Of a stretch of 64,000 nucleotides of DNA, positions 31,787-42,504 are shown piece by piece (the first letter of the stretch is position 1; each line of letters opens with the position of its first letter). The stretch lies in contig OZ007569.1 of assembly GCA_963931925.1 (NCBI GenBank), forward strand, positions 44,362,521 to 44,426,520, read 5' to 3'. Both the position numbers and the translations under genes were made by a program. This stretch comes from Onchidella celtica (lineage: Eukaryota; Mollusca; Gastropoda; Systellommatophora; Onchidiidae). Below the pieces are notes generated by a model that searched no databases, had not been told where the DNA came from, and saw only the letters and a list, made by a program, of their open reading frames with translations.

Positions 31787-34700
31787 TCATGTCAGGCCAG
31801 AGTTTTCTGCTATTGTATGACAGTACACAATACAGCCTGCTACTGTCACCCCCACTGTCTTGTGGGTCATCTCGGGAGAGAGGAAGACTAGGGGAAGGTA
31901 ACCCTGAATACAAATACCACACTGCCTTGTGTGTTGCTATGATAGCAAAGGCTATGGGAGTAAACCCAGACAGAAAATCAGGAGTGGAGACCCGAAGGTG
32001 GTTGTCAGGGAGAACTGCATCAAACTGGCTTCCAGCATCTCCTGCAGCCGGACTAGTTCCAAATGTATTGACCTGGTCTCTCCCTTGGGTTTAACTAGAA
32101 TGGCAGAGAGAGGGGTGGTGCCTCTGGGCAAAGCACCATCTCTTAAAAATAGCCCAGGCAAGGCAGCAAAACGAGGAGGCGTTTGCTCGGGCTTGGCAAG
32201 CGTCTGTCTCTCCTCTATAAGCCCACCCATTTCCGATTTGGAGAGGACACTCCAGCCATCCGTTACGGATGGGCACAACACGGGAGGTGGCAGTTACCGG
32301 TGATAAGCTCAATCCATTTGGCGTACGGATGAGCGCCAGGGGTCCCCTCTGTCGGTGGGAGCGGCTTTTCAGCTGCATTGATCAACTACCGCCCGCCGTA
32401 ACCTGGGCAGCCCCCAGGCAGTTGGGTGTTGTTCCGCCACGTCAGCCTGCTTCATAAGGTGGTTGGAGCTAGACCAAAAGTCGAAAAGCTGACGTAAAGT
32501 GTGCACCTGGCAAAAACAGAAAAATACTAAAACTTGGTACCTGGAACGTCAGAACAATGCGCCCAGGCTTGCAACAGCAAGATCTCACTGATATTGACTC
32601 CATCAGGAAATCCCAAATTATTGATCGAGAACTTCAGCTACTAAACATCGACATCGCTGCCCTTCAAGAAACTCGACTTCCCGACTCCGGGTCAGTCAAA
32701 GAAGAAAACTACACCTTCTTCTGGCAGGGCCTTAGCAGCGAACAGCCGAGAATCCACGGCGTGGGCTTCGCCATAAAAAACTCCCTTATCAATTCGATCG
32801 CAACTCCAATTGGAGTGTCAGAACGCATCATGACACTCAGACTGAACACCCGGTCTGGTTTTACCAACATTATCTGTGTCTATGCCCCAACACTTACCTC
32901 CTCTGACGAAACCAAAGACATTTTCTACGAGGCATTGCAGAGGACTCTCCACAACATCCCTCTCACCGAAGGCCTGCTAATTCTGGGTGACTTTAACGCT
33001 CGAGTGGGAGCAGATCACTCCGCATGGCCAAAGTGCATTGGGCACTTCGGCATTGGCAACATCAACGAAAACGGGCAGCGCCTTCTGGAGCTATGCTCCG
33101 TAAACTCATTATGTGTTACAAACACGTACTTTGACCTTAAGAGATGCCAAAGAACATCATGGCGCCATCCCAGGTCTGGCCATTGGCATCAATTAGATCT
33201 TATTCTCTCAAGGAGGAAGAGTTTGGGCTGTATAAAAATAACTCGTTCCCTCCACAGTGCTGACTGTGACACCGACCATGCACTGGTAGTCAGCAAAATC
33301 AAAATTTCGGCCAAGAAAATATACAGATCAAAAGCCCCTTCAATCCCTAAGATCAATGTAACAGCAATCAGAGATGAATCAAATAGAAAGTCATTTGAAA
33401 AGTTATTTGCTGAAAGCATGGATAATGTCACCCAATGTGACTCGGTAGATGAAACATGGAACACTCTCAGTTCAAAAATTCATGACTGTGCCATCAAGTC
33501 TTTTGGACAGCATAAAGTTTCAAACAACGACTGGGTAGCCCAGAACAGCGAAATTCTCCTACCTCTCATTGAGCAAAAGAAATCTGCTTTCAATGAGTAT
33601 AACAAAAATTGCAATCAGAGTACAAAAACTTGTTTGAAAAATGCAAAAGCTAAACTTCAGCTGGAGGTAAGACGTTGCGCCAACAAATACTGGACAGACT
33701 TGTGTAACAGCATACAAGAGGCAAATGAAAAGGGAGATATGAAAACCGCCTTTAGTCAGATGAAAGTAGCCCTTGGGCCAATCATCACCAAAAGCGCCCC
33801 ACTTAAGTCTGTAAATGGTGAACCCATCACAGATAAAAATGAACAACTGAATAGGTGGGTAGAGCATTACTCTCTGTTGTATTCAACTGAGAAAAATATT
33901 CCACCAGATTTTGAGGAACACCTCCAAAAACTGCCAATAATGGCCGAACTTGACGCTGAACCTTCCTTAGTCGAGCTTTCCAATGCAATCGACCACCTGT
34001 CTGCTGGAAAAGCCACAGGAAGTGACAACATTCCTGCAGAGGTATTAAAAGACCTAAAAGGCCCACTATTACCACACCTGTATAATCTGTTACTGCAGTG
34101 TTGGAAAGAAGGCGTGATACCACATGATATGAGAGACGCCAAAATTGTCACACTTTACAAGAACAAAGGAGACAAAGGCGACTGCAACAACTATCGAGGC
34201 ATATCCCTCCTCAGCATTACTGGAAAGGCTTTTGCTCGCGTCATCCTCTGCCGCCTTCAACAACTGGCGGAAAAAGTCTTACCAGAAACACAATGTGGCT
34301 TTCGAAGCAAACGATCAACTATTGACATGATATTTGCACTTCGGCAAATCCAAGAAAAATGTAAAGAACAAAACAGGCCGCTTATAACATGCTTTGTGGA
34401 CCTAACAAAGGCTTTCGACACCGTAAGCCGATCTGGCCTGTATGCAGTCCTTAAATCCATAGGCTGTCCACCAACATTGCTAAAACTTATTGCATCCTTC
34501 CACACTGACATGAGGGCATGTGTCAACTTTGAGGGCTGCACATCCAATTCATTTGCTGTAAACAGCGGTGTGAAGCAGGGATGTGTTCTTGCTCCTACCT
34601 TATTTGGTATATATTTTGCAGCCCTACTCAAGAATGCCTTTGGTCAATGTTCAGGTGGAGTACTTATTAACACCAGAGTGGACGGCTCCATTTTTAATGT

Positions 34701-35742
34701 TGCCAGACTAAAAGCAAAATCTCGTACAGAGCATATTATGTTACAAGAGCTCCTCTTCGCAGATGATGCTGCAATCGTGGCCCACGATGAAACCACGCTC
34801 CAGGCTCTCATCAATAGCCTTGCCAAAGCCTGTGACAAATTCATGCTAAAGATCAGTGTCTCAAAAACTGTAGTTTTGACACAAGGCTTGAGAAACTCCA
34901 ACCCAATCATGCTGAATGGCTCTCCTCTGGAGCAAGTGGGAAAATTCTGCTACCTAGGCTCAACCATCAGTGGTAGCACAGACATAACAACTGAAATAAA
35001 TGCCAGAATAGGAAAGGCGGCCACAGCTTTTGGCAAACTCTCAAAAAGGGTGTGGAACAATAGCAAGCTGACCATCAAAACAAAGGTACTCGTGTACCAA
35101 ACTTGCGTCCTAAGCACCCTGCTGTATGGCTCAGAGACATGGGCCACCTACTCCAAACATGAAAGATCCCTCAACTCCTTCCACCTGCGCTGCCTACGCA
35201 AAATTCTCAAGATCAAGTGGCAAGACAGGATCTCAAATATCGAAGTTCTGAGCCGAGCCAACATTCCATCAACTCAGGCTCTCCTAGGCAAAAAAAGACT
35301 GCGGTGGCTTGGACATCTCCACCGTATGGAAAATGATCGCATCCCCAGACAAATTCTCTACGGGGAACTTGCTACTGGCAACCGACCCAGAGGTAGGCCA
35401 CATCTGCGATTCAAAGACACTTGCAAGGTCACGATGAAAGCATTCAACATCGACCCCAATGAATGGGAGAACCTTGCAAGTGATCGAAGCAGATGGAGAC
35501 AAAAATTGCGCAGTGGCACGATCGCAATAGACTTCAAGGCAAAAGAAACATACCTGACAAAACGACAGAGGCGGAATGAAAACACTCGCCAAAGTGAACC
35601 CAAAAGACTGACCTGCAATCACTGCCATCGCACTCTCGGGTCAAACATTGGTAGAATAAGCCACGAGAGAAGCTGTCAGTCAAAGTGAAAGTGAATATTC
35701 TAGCTGCTAAGACCGTCTGTAAAGACGCTAAAGGCCATATAT
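31787..35742 (+). mobile_element. LINE (non-LTR retrotransposon), apparently intact ORF2
   Basis: The element has a GC-richer 5' region (about 31787-32472) and an open frame encoding endonuclease, reverse transcriptase and a C-terminal zinc finger. Its short 3' end (agaccgtctgtaaagacgct) can form a small hairpin and has no poly-A tail. The left limit is set where homology to block A ends. The right limit is set where a gene fragment begins (35741). I could not find a matching target duplication, so either the 5' end or its flank has been rearranged. Confidence 0.88.
32473..35688 (+). CDS. LINE ORF2: AP-type endonuclease, reverse transcriptase, C-terminal CCHC-like finger
   Basis: The usual Met at 32557 gives 1,043 residues, but the same frame is open from 32473. 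The endonuclease opening motif GTWNVRTM straddles that Met, so translation probably starts upstream. Counting from 32557, endonuclease residues are E38 (LQETR), D145-N147 (LGDFNARVG), D214 (HQLDLI) and D240-H241 (DTDHALV). RT motifs include TCFVDLTKAFDTV (611-623), SGVKQGCVLAP (670-680) and catalytic FADD (734-737). The C-terminus holds CNHC followed by H and C (about 1022-1042), a probable nucleic-acid-binding finger. No stop or frameshift interrupts it. The protein resembles the LINE sequences often auto-annotated as 'craniofacial development protein 2-like'. I do not assign the clade (RTE- or I-related are the candidates). Confidence 0.92.
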   Translation, partial: TKSRKADVKCAPGKNRKILKLGTWNVRTMRPGLQQQDLTDIDSIRKSQIIDRELQLLNIDIAALQETRLPDSGSVKEENYTFFWQGLSSEQPRIHGVGFAIKNSLINSIATPIGVSERIMTLRLNTRSGFTNIICVYAPTLTSSDETKDIFYEALQRTLHNIPLTEGLLILGDFNARVGADHSAWPKCIGHFGIGNINENGQRLLELCSVNSLCVTNTYFDLKRCQRTSWRHPRSGHWHQLDLILSRRKSLGCIKITRSLHSADCDTDHALVVSKIKISAKKIYRSKAPSIPKINVTAIRDESNRKSFEKLFAESMDNVTQCDSVDETWNTLSSKIHDCAIKSFGQHKVSNNDWVAQNSEILLPLIEQKKSAFNEYNKNCNQSTKTCLKNAKAKLQLEVRRCANKYWTDLCNSIQEANEKGDMKTAFSQMKVALGPIITKSAPLKSVNGEPITDKNEQLNRWVEHYSLLYSTEKNIPPDFEEHLQKLPIMAELDAEPSLVELSNAIDHLSAGKATGSDNIPAEVLKDLKGPLLPHLYNLLLQCWKEGVIPHDMRDAKIVTLYKNKGDKGDCNNYRGISLLSITGKAFARVILCRLQQLAEKVLPETQCGFRSKRSTIDMIFALRQIQEKCKEQNRPLITCFVDLTKAFDTVSRSGLYAVLKSIGCPPTLLKLIASFHTDMRACVNFEGCTSNSFAVNSGVKQGCVLAPTLFGIYFAALLKNAFGQCSGGVLINTRVDGSIFNVARLKAKSRTEHIMLQELLFADDAAIVAHDETTLQALINSLAKACDKFMLKISVSKTVVLTQGLRNSNPIMLNGSPLEQVGKFCYLGSTISGSTDITTEINARIGKAATAFGKLSKRVWNNSKLTIKTKVLVYQTCVLSTLLYGSETWATYSKHERSLNSFHLRCLRKILKIKWQDRISNIEVLSRANIPSTQALLGKKRLRWLGHLHRMENDRIPRQILYGELATGNRPRGRPHLRFKDTCKVTMKAFNIDPNEWENLASDRSRWRQKLRSGTIAIDFKAKETYLTKRQRRNENTRQSEPKRLTCNHCHRTLGSNIGRISHERSCQSK

Positions 35743-35914
35743 AAAGCACTCGCTGGTGAAAAGCTGATTGTACCCGCCCAATACCCTCTGTAGTTCCAGA
35801 CATAAGAGTCTTGTCTCTTACTTGACAAAACAAGCATGCAGCCCATTTTGTTTTATAAGGGTATTTCTTTTCAGTGACAAAGTAGCTACAGGAGCTGGAC
35901 CCTAATTCTTCCAT
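35741..35914 (-). pseudogene. Fragment of a Cys/His-rich protein gene, minus-strand copy
   Basis: On the minus strand this encodes WAACLFCQVRDKTLMSGT and about 15 further residues ending FHQRVLY, where the LINE 3' end cuts it. The same stretch occurs on the plus strand at 36620-36714 at roughly 90% identity. The two form an inverted pair separated by about 780 bp. The upstream coding residues (KKYPYKTKWAAC) occur only in this copy. Confidence 0.72.
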
Positions 35915-36616
35915 TCTGCACTGGTTTCAGGTCGACGTCTTCAATCTATAAATAATAATGATAATAACTGCGATTCATTGACGACTTGCTAAAGACAGGA
36001 ATTCTCTTTATACCTCTTATCAACCCTCTCTTAACTTGTTTTCTGCCCCCCCCCCCATCATTATTTTGTTTCCTTTCCAATGCGGGTATGCGGGTTTCCA
36101 TAGTTTGCCCGACTACCATCCCGAAAAATGTCTCCGAAATAACGAATGCGCGCAGATTTTTTTTTTTTTTTAATCTGAGGGCATACAGTGTTTTAAAGTT
36201 TAAAAAGAGTTCAGGAAACATATTATTTGCTTTTTATGAAACACAAAAATATGCAGTTCTTTTAAAGATTTAAAAAACCCAGATCTAACGCTCTAACCGT
36301 TTTCTCCTATTCGCTGTTTCGCCGTACTACGCCGGGCGGTAAGATAAATTTGAAATACTTCCACCATCGTTTCCCCTCTTCATAGAGCTACGCTGACTTC
36401 GCCGACAAGTATGGAACTCGGCAAGGGCTAGAATTATTTTTGCCTTGGGGGTATCTTTTATGCACCCTCGCCAAGCCCTGCGCCCTTTTGAAAGTTGACC
36501 TCCACCCCAGGGGTGTTCTAAAACCACTAAGGAACACATTCCACCTGGTGGTTGCTTTTAGATTTGAGATGACCACGAACACATAAAGAAAAAAAAAGAT
36601 AACATCCGGACTATAA
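35915..36616. other. Spacer between inverted gene fragments
   Basis: About 700 bp with a poly-C run near 36046, poly-T near 36160, and no supported gene. It separates the two head-to-head copies of the CLFCQ-encoding segment. Confidence 0.5.
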
Positions 36617-37485
36617 ACGCTTGTTTTGTCAAGTAAGAGACACGACTCTTATTTCTGGAACTACAGAGGGTATTGTGCGGGTGCAATCAACTTTTCACCA
36701 GCGAGTGCTGTATAAGGACACACATTATGGATAAAACCTTCGAAAGGCTTGAACACGACATACACGACTTGCCAACAAAACAACCAATGTGGCATTCGAA
36801 ATCATGGTATGCTGCATTTTGTAGCAAAACGAACATAGAAAGACTGAGAAAGAAACTAGAAAAGGAGCAGATAAGAGAGCCATCTCTTGAAAAACCATCG
36901 GATGCAAAAGCGTCCACGCCCATTTCCAGAACAAATTTTCCGGAGGTGGATTGGAGGAAATGTATTTTCTGCGAAGCATAACCAACCATTCCACCAAGTC
37001 TTGACACTGAATGCTGAACACAAAATTCGAACTTCTGCCTAAAGGAATGAACTATTAAGGTGCAGAACAGCGGGACGATCTGATAGCCTACGAAGCGAAG
37101 TACCATTTAAAGTGCTTTGCGAAAGCAACTAAAAACAAAGTGGTTTAAGAGGAACAAAATTAATAATGAGGAAAACATAGACGGCGCCTTTCTTGATTTA
37201 GTTCAAGAAATAGATATCGGGTTTGAAGATGGGTATATAATTTACACCTTAACAGATATTCTTTCTCGTTTGAACCATCATCTAAGGAAAAGAGGTAAAG
37301 AAGCCCATTAGCAACGCACCGTTTGAAGAAAAAGCTGTCAGACCATTACAAAAGTGGCATCGATTTTGTAAGGCCTCTTGACCAAACGCAGTCGATGCTG
37401 GTTTTCCCTTCCGTTCCAGTCAGCTCCTCAGTTATAGCTTTGGGTGTGAAAACAAGAGAAGCTGAAAATTTCTTGTGTTGACACC
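36617..37485 (+). pseudogene. Decayed gene for a two-module Cys/His-rich (zinc-binding-like) protein
   Basis: The coding trace moves through several frames. First comes LFCQVRDTTLISGTTEGI. Next, after a shift near 36720, are PMWHSKSWYAAFCSKTNIE and RTNFPEVDWRKCIFCE. After another shift, VLTLNAEHKIRTSA (36998-37039). Then DLIAYEAKYHLKCFAKATK (37070-37130), AFLDLVQEIDIGFEDGY (37186-37240), and last RLKKKLSDHYKSGIDFV from about 37320. The pattern CxxC...H...C occurs twice ('CLFCQ' with HSKSWY, 'CIFCE' with YHLKCF). It resembles a large protein family I recall from marine invertebrate genomes with unknown role and many copies. At least four frame changes and several stops show it is dead. Confidence 0.7.
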
Positions 37486-37999
37486 AGTTGACGTATTTAC
37501 TTTAGTTTACGCATTGATTATGAATACGGCCACAGGCCGCTTGTCGCACGATCAGTACTGAAGTCTATTACTACACGTAGCAATCTTCCCTCGAGAATGA
37601 CAAGGGTCTATCTCCACTTTTTGGTTGAACTGAGTTACTCACTTCACAATACCTCCACGAGCCTTCTCCATTGTGTGCCAAAGTATCAAGCGGATTCGGT
37701 GTGTAATTTGTAGGTGTTGCGGTACTAAAATGGAAAAAAATCGTGACTCTTAAGAAAGCTATGAAACTTTTATCGTCAATTTCTCAAAAGTTATTGGAAT
37801 TGAATTAGAACATTGTCACTCTAAGAAGTCAGAATTCTAAATCAGCAAGTTCCTCTCTTTTTCTAGGTTTTTGTTTTTGTTTGTCTTTGTCTCTACGTGC
37901 TATTTATCATTGCTTCTCTCAAGTCATTAATTTCACGTCAGCTGGAAATGTCGAGCCCTTAGTTCTTATGTATTACAACTCCACGTTTTGCACAACTCA

Positions 38000-38130
38000 G
38001 AAATTCGACGTTAAACGTTTGCGGGTTTAGTGTCGTGATAGGGGTTTAGAATATGTATAGGGACTGTGAAATAGCTTGATAAGTACCACAACGCATTTTA
38101 AACAATTGCCAAGGTGTACATTTGTTATAC
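38000..38130 (-). repeat. Dispersed repeat, copy 1
   Basis: The minus strand reads aagtataacaaatg, then atgcgttgtggtacttatcaagct, then cgcaaacgtttaacgtcgaattt. The same order of blocks occurs on the plus strand at 51672-51815 with roughly 75% identity by eye. The class is unknown. Confidence 0.6.
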
Positions 38131-39393
38131 TTATTAATAGATCTCAAATTATGGCTATCCATAACAAAGCTGGGTATGGCCCGCATGCCACGTTTTGGCC
38201 ACTTTACAGTGCACCTCCTGAATGCCGCTGACACTGAAGGCGGAGGGCGAAGTGGGTGGTGATATAAAATACATAACACACTGTCAACACACAACTCCAT
38301 AAGGATTCTATCGTTGCGATGCTAGTCTGAGATCCATGTTGTGGAATATTCCACCACAGTAGAAATCAGTTATGCTTGTAACACATTCTGTAGCCGTAGT
38401 TCATGCGTGCAAAATCAGTGCTCTTTATCGGGGGGGGGGGGGGAGGGGGTGGGGGAGACAGAGATAGTGTCTAGTGTCAGTGAGAATCTCACTATGTATT
38501 TGATCTCTAAAACAAACATTTTTAAATTTGCAAAGTGACGCAGAAGTGAGCACTTGTTCTCTCGCCCCCCCCCCTCTCTCTCTCTGTCCTTTTCTCCCTC
38601 TCCTCCTGCACCCCTCTCCTCGTGTCTCTCTTTCTCCTCCTGTCCTTTTCACTGTTTTCTCTCCTCCTGTCTCTCTGTGTCTTTCTTCTTGTCTCTCTCT
38701 CTCTTTAAAGTTATTTATTAAAATACAAGTATATAGTTTCATAGGCTTTCTCCTTTTTACTTTCGATTTCCCCTATCCCAGTGATATATTCAGTTCCCCC
38801 CAAATCACACCAAGTAATACAATGTGTCCCAGTAATATAAGCAGACACTTTGATGATCATTATGTTATACATTTTGTGTGAATATATTATTGGGACGGGC
38901 CGAGAAAAAAAATAAAAATAAGTTACAGGCATCGTGAACTGATGCTGCCGCATCAAATCTAACAGGAATAAATTGTCAACCCCAATAGTGGATGTTATTA
39001 CTTTGTGAGTTTGTGTGTCATTACATTTGTTGTTACATTTAGCAGACATTTTTAAACTGAAGTGATTTTGCTTTGCTACCAGATTTAATGGGTGAAGACA
39101 GTGATATAAAAAAATAATATAATAATTTACTGTGTTTTTTCTTTTACATTACGAATCTGGACAAAAATGTCTGTTTTTACTAGAAATATTGCAAATCAAA
39201 CTACCATACTTGAGATTTGTGAAAAGTGTATGGTAATTATGATTTTTTAGGTCACAAATGACAATCTCATGGGACATGAATTTTGCAATTTTTTTTAAAA
39301 AGGCCGAAATATGTAGGGGGAGGGGGGGGGGGTGGCTGTCGGGTCATCTACCGAATTTCAATGGGTCCAAAAGAAAAGGGGCGGGGGTAGGGC

Positions 39394-39467
39394 GATCTAT
39401 CTATCTATCTATCAACCTACCTAGTATCTATCTATCTATCTATCTGTCTATCTGTCTGTCTGTCTGT

Positions 39468-39502
<35 letters not shown>

Positions 39503-39659
39503 TCTGGCTGTCTGTCTGTCTGTCTGTCTGTCGATCGATCGATCGATCGGTCTGTCTATCTGTCTGTCTATCTGTCTGTCAGTATTATCTATTTATCTAC
39601 CTATCTATCTATCTATCTATCTGTCTGTCTGTTTGTCTGTCTGTGTCTGTTTATCTATT
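39394..39659. repeat. Compound tetranucleotide microsatellite
   Basis: Successive blocks of CTAT, CTGT, GGCT, CTGT, CGAT and again CTAT/CTGT units over about 265 bp. The ordered switching between related 4-bp units suggests replication slippage with point changes spreading within the array. Confidence 0.95.
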
Positions 39660-42090
39660 TAAACGGCTGTTTAAGAGTTAAAATCTAACGGGGCGGTAAG
39701 CGAGCTGGCAGAGAGATAAATATCACTATATAATAAAGGTATTTGAAAGGACGAAGAAAATACAGGTACAGCGTGATAGTCTATTCGAAACCCCTGACGC
39801 ATTTTATAAAAGCTGTTTTGTTGACAGGCTCGAAGTGTTACATAGACCCCATTACATGTCTTGCTTGAATGACTAGCAACACGGAAGTTAAGGTTGTCAT
39901 GTAATGACACACACCGCTAGTGCCTGTACCAATAAGAGACCCGAAACATTAATGACTCACTTACAGAGCGAAATTATCCAAGAGAAACCTGAATTATTTC
40001 CGAGAAGGTAAGTCTGAAATTTTCGTACAGACTTTTCTCTAAATTTGTATCTGCAGCAAGAACTGACCAAGTTAGATTGTATATGTTGTGGCTACAACTG
40101 TGGAAGTGAAGCAACGGAGTGGATCGTTCTATAGTCCATGTGTATGTAAATGATCACTCCATTGCCATCACGATATCTGAACTTTATCTTAGTATTATCA
40201 AACCTGTCCCTAACCCTTAGTCCCGCCTGTAAACCTACCCTTCAAATCAAGATAACCTGGTTTTGGAAATCATCCTCTTTTTTTCTTATTAATCCAGGCA
40301 CCACGGACATAATATTTCCGCAGCATAATAATGCGTCTAATTTGTCTCCCTCCCAGCACCTAATTTTATGTATTTTAGTCAACATTATTGTTATTGTGAC
40401 AGCCGTGCATCCAGGCAGAAAGGGACATAGCGGCAAAAATGTGTCCAGCATCACATTCACGGCATTTAAAATGTATTATAATTCTAAATTTTAATGGAAA
40501 TTTTCCTAAGATAATATATTATCATCAAGTTATCTTCCCATCATAATGTCTAAGCATACTTTGAGTCATCACTGACTTCATGCGTAATTTCACAAGTAAA
40601 TGTGGAGAAATGTTCTGTGCCCGAAATGTCGTTGGCCACAATGACATTCTGTCTTGAAAGAAAGTAAACTGGATAGGTACAGCAAACACCGAAGTTGAAC
40701 AGAACCTGCAAGTTACGAACCATCGTGCATTTAATTGACTTCCCTTTATGTATCACTTGTCACAGCTCCTGGCATTTTCTATTTTGAGCCTGAACTAGGA
40801 AGTAAAAGCTAAGGTAAACATGTCATGCTATAGCCCAGAGATGGGCATCCTAAAGGCCAAACCAGAACAAAAGTGTGAGGGCGCAGAGGGCAGACACTCT
40901 CACCTCATAGCGTAATACTCATTCTATATAAAGTAATATACGATGTTATTCGTTTCGATTTGTTTGATTTGTAGTGGGCGGGTTGGGGTGGGGGGGGGGG
41001 GATTATATTTTATTATTATTATATTATTTTCATTATTATTATTATTATTGAAAACTCAGTGTGTAAAGTAAATTGCAATCAATAACTGCAACATGATCTT
41101 CCAAAAACTTTGAATCAATCAGCTTACAAATTTCAAAATTTTCCCATCCCGAGCTACTAATGATATTGCCGCATCCTACTTTATCCCAACTACTTCGGAG
41201 ATTTAAAAATGACGGGGGAAAAGCCCATTCTCAGCGGTTGAGAGTTGCGCCCATCCGTGTTTGTTTTCCCCAACCTAATGGGCTGTAGGATTATAGCAAC
41301 AGGTTGTGTTTCCACCGGTACAATCAAAAAGTCTGCATGTACCTTCAGGGGGAGGGGAGGGGGGTGAGTCCAAGCCTATGAAAAGCGTACACAAAGGTGG
41401 GGGGGGGGGGGTGTTGGGGTAAAAATTGCCAAAATTGAGCGTATGTAGTTTATGGATCGCTCTTTACTCATCTTCATTTTCAGTTAAAGTAGAGACGCCA
41501 CTGTCTGTACATGACCTGTTGGTACAGCAATGCAGGGCTGTTGAACACATTTATGAATGTTGGTCGTTCTCTACGTACGTGTTAAGAAAACCTGAGTTTG
41601 ATTTAGGTAAGTCTTTTATAGCATACATGCTTGTATGAACAGCCCTTCTATGTCAGGGACTACACAATTAAGTGCTCCCTAGTAACTTCAATCGGGTTAT
41701 CTTATAAAACAGAATCAGAACAAGTATACCTTAAAACCAAATCAACACTTATTCCCCCCCCCCCCCCCAGCAAAAGCCAAAAAAAAAGTATAAATCTGGA
41801 CACATGTCAATAATAATGTCTTATTCCCCTCCTTCCGTTTCTTTGCATAGCTCATGACGACTAATAAGAATGATTCGGCGCCTCACCTCTCGAATGAAAT
41901 GTTCGAAAACAATACTTTTTCTTAAAAATAAATCTACGTTTTTGTGAAGCTAAATTTCAATGGCGCCATGTTAAGGCTCAAGTGATTTGAAAATGTTCTT
42001 GTCATTTTTAAAAAAGTGTATGTGCGGCAATTACTGAGAAAGTGTGTTAATTTTTTTTCCCAGTCCTTAAATAATTATACTACAAAGGTG

Positions 42091-42504
42091 CAAAGATAAT
42101 AGAAACGATAAGATGAGACACTGTCTTCTTCGCACCACTAAAAAAAGACGTGCACACAATTTGCTCACTGAACGGGGCCTGTGGCTCATAGTATGGAAAG
42201 AATGCTTGATATAATGGTAAATTTATACGCCAAATTGCGACAGTGCTACCTCGTCTAAAAAAAAAACAAAAAAACTCAGAGTTTTCCAACAGCGATTGAG
42301 ACTATTATAATTCCACAATAAGTGACGCCAATCAAGGCCTATAGCGACACCTGAACAGTGAACAAAATTCAATATTTTCCCTATTTGGCTTTGTCAAAGA
42401 CGGCACTTTTCATGACTTCCGCGCGTTTCCCGCTTGGTGGTGGTGCAAAATTTGTGCATGCTAAAAGCAGTGGTTGTCTTATCTTATCAGTTTTAGTATC
42501 TTTG
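42091..42504. mobile_element. MITE-like element, copy 2 (longer form)
   Basis: Inverted ends of about 30 bp: caaagataatagaaacgata continuing to agatgagaca at the left, and tgtcttatcttatcagtttt continuing to agtatctttg at the right, with few mismatches. It shares most of its interior with 12288-12586 but holds about 130 bp more in the middle (42225-42350). It lies about 950 bp upstream of the ANK3 open frame. No coding capacity. The transposon superfamily is unassigned. Confidence 0.82.

Larger units (their letters stand above)
37486..42090. other. Non-coding interval with simple repeats
   Basis: About 4.6 kb without a supportable gene. It holds a G run at 38431-38448, a CT-rich tract at 38560-38705, a large CTAT/CTGT tract at 39394-39659, an ATT tract near 41024-41050, several G or C runs (40990, 41400, 41755), and one copy of a dispersed repeat (38000-38130). 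Confidence 0.55.

Noticed and set aside
31929..32303. Possible ORF1 of the LINE (124 residues)
   Set aside because: No RNA-binding or zinc-knuckle motif is visible and overlapping frames on both strands are equally long. It is more likely the 5' untranslated region.
36327..36582. Minus-strand frames of 64-70 residues near 36.4 kb
   Set aside because: Overlapping frames of similar length and no homology signal. Probably chance in a GC-richer patch.
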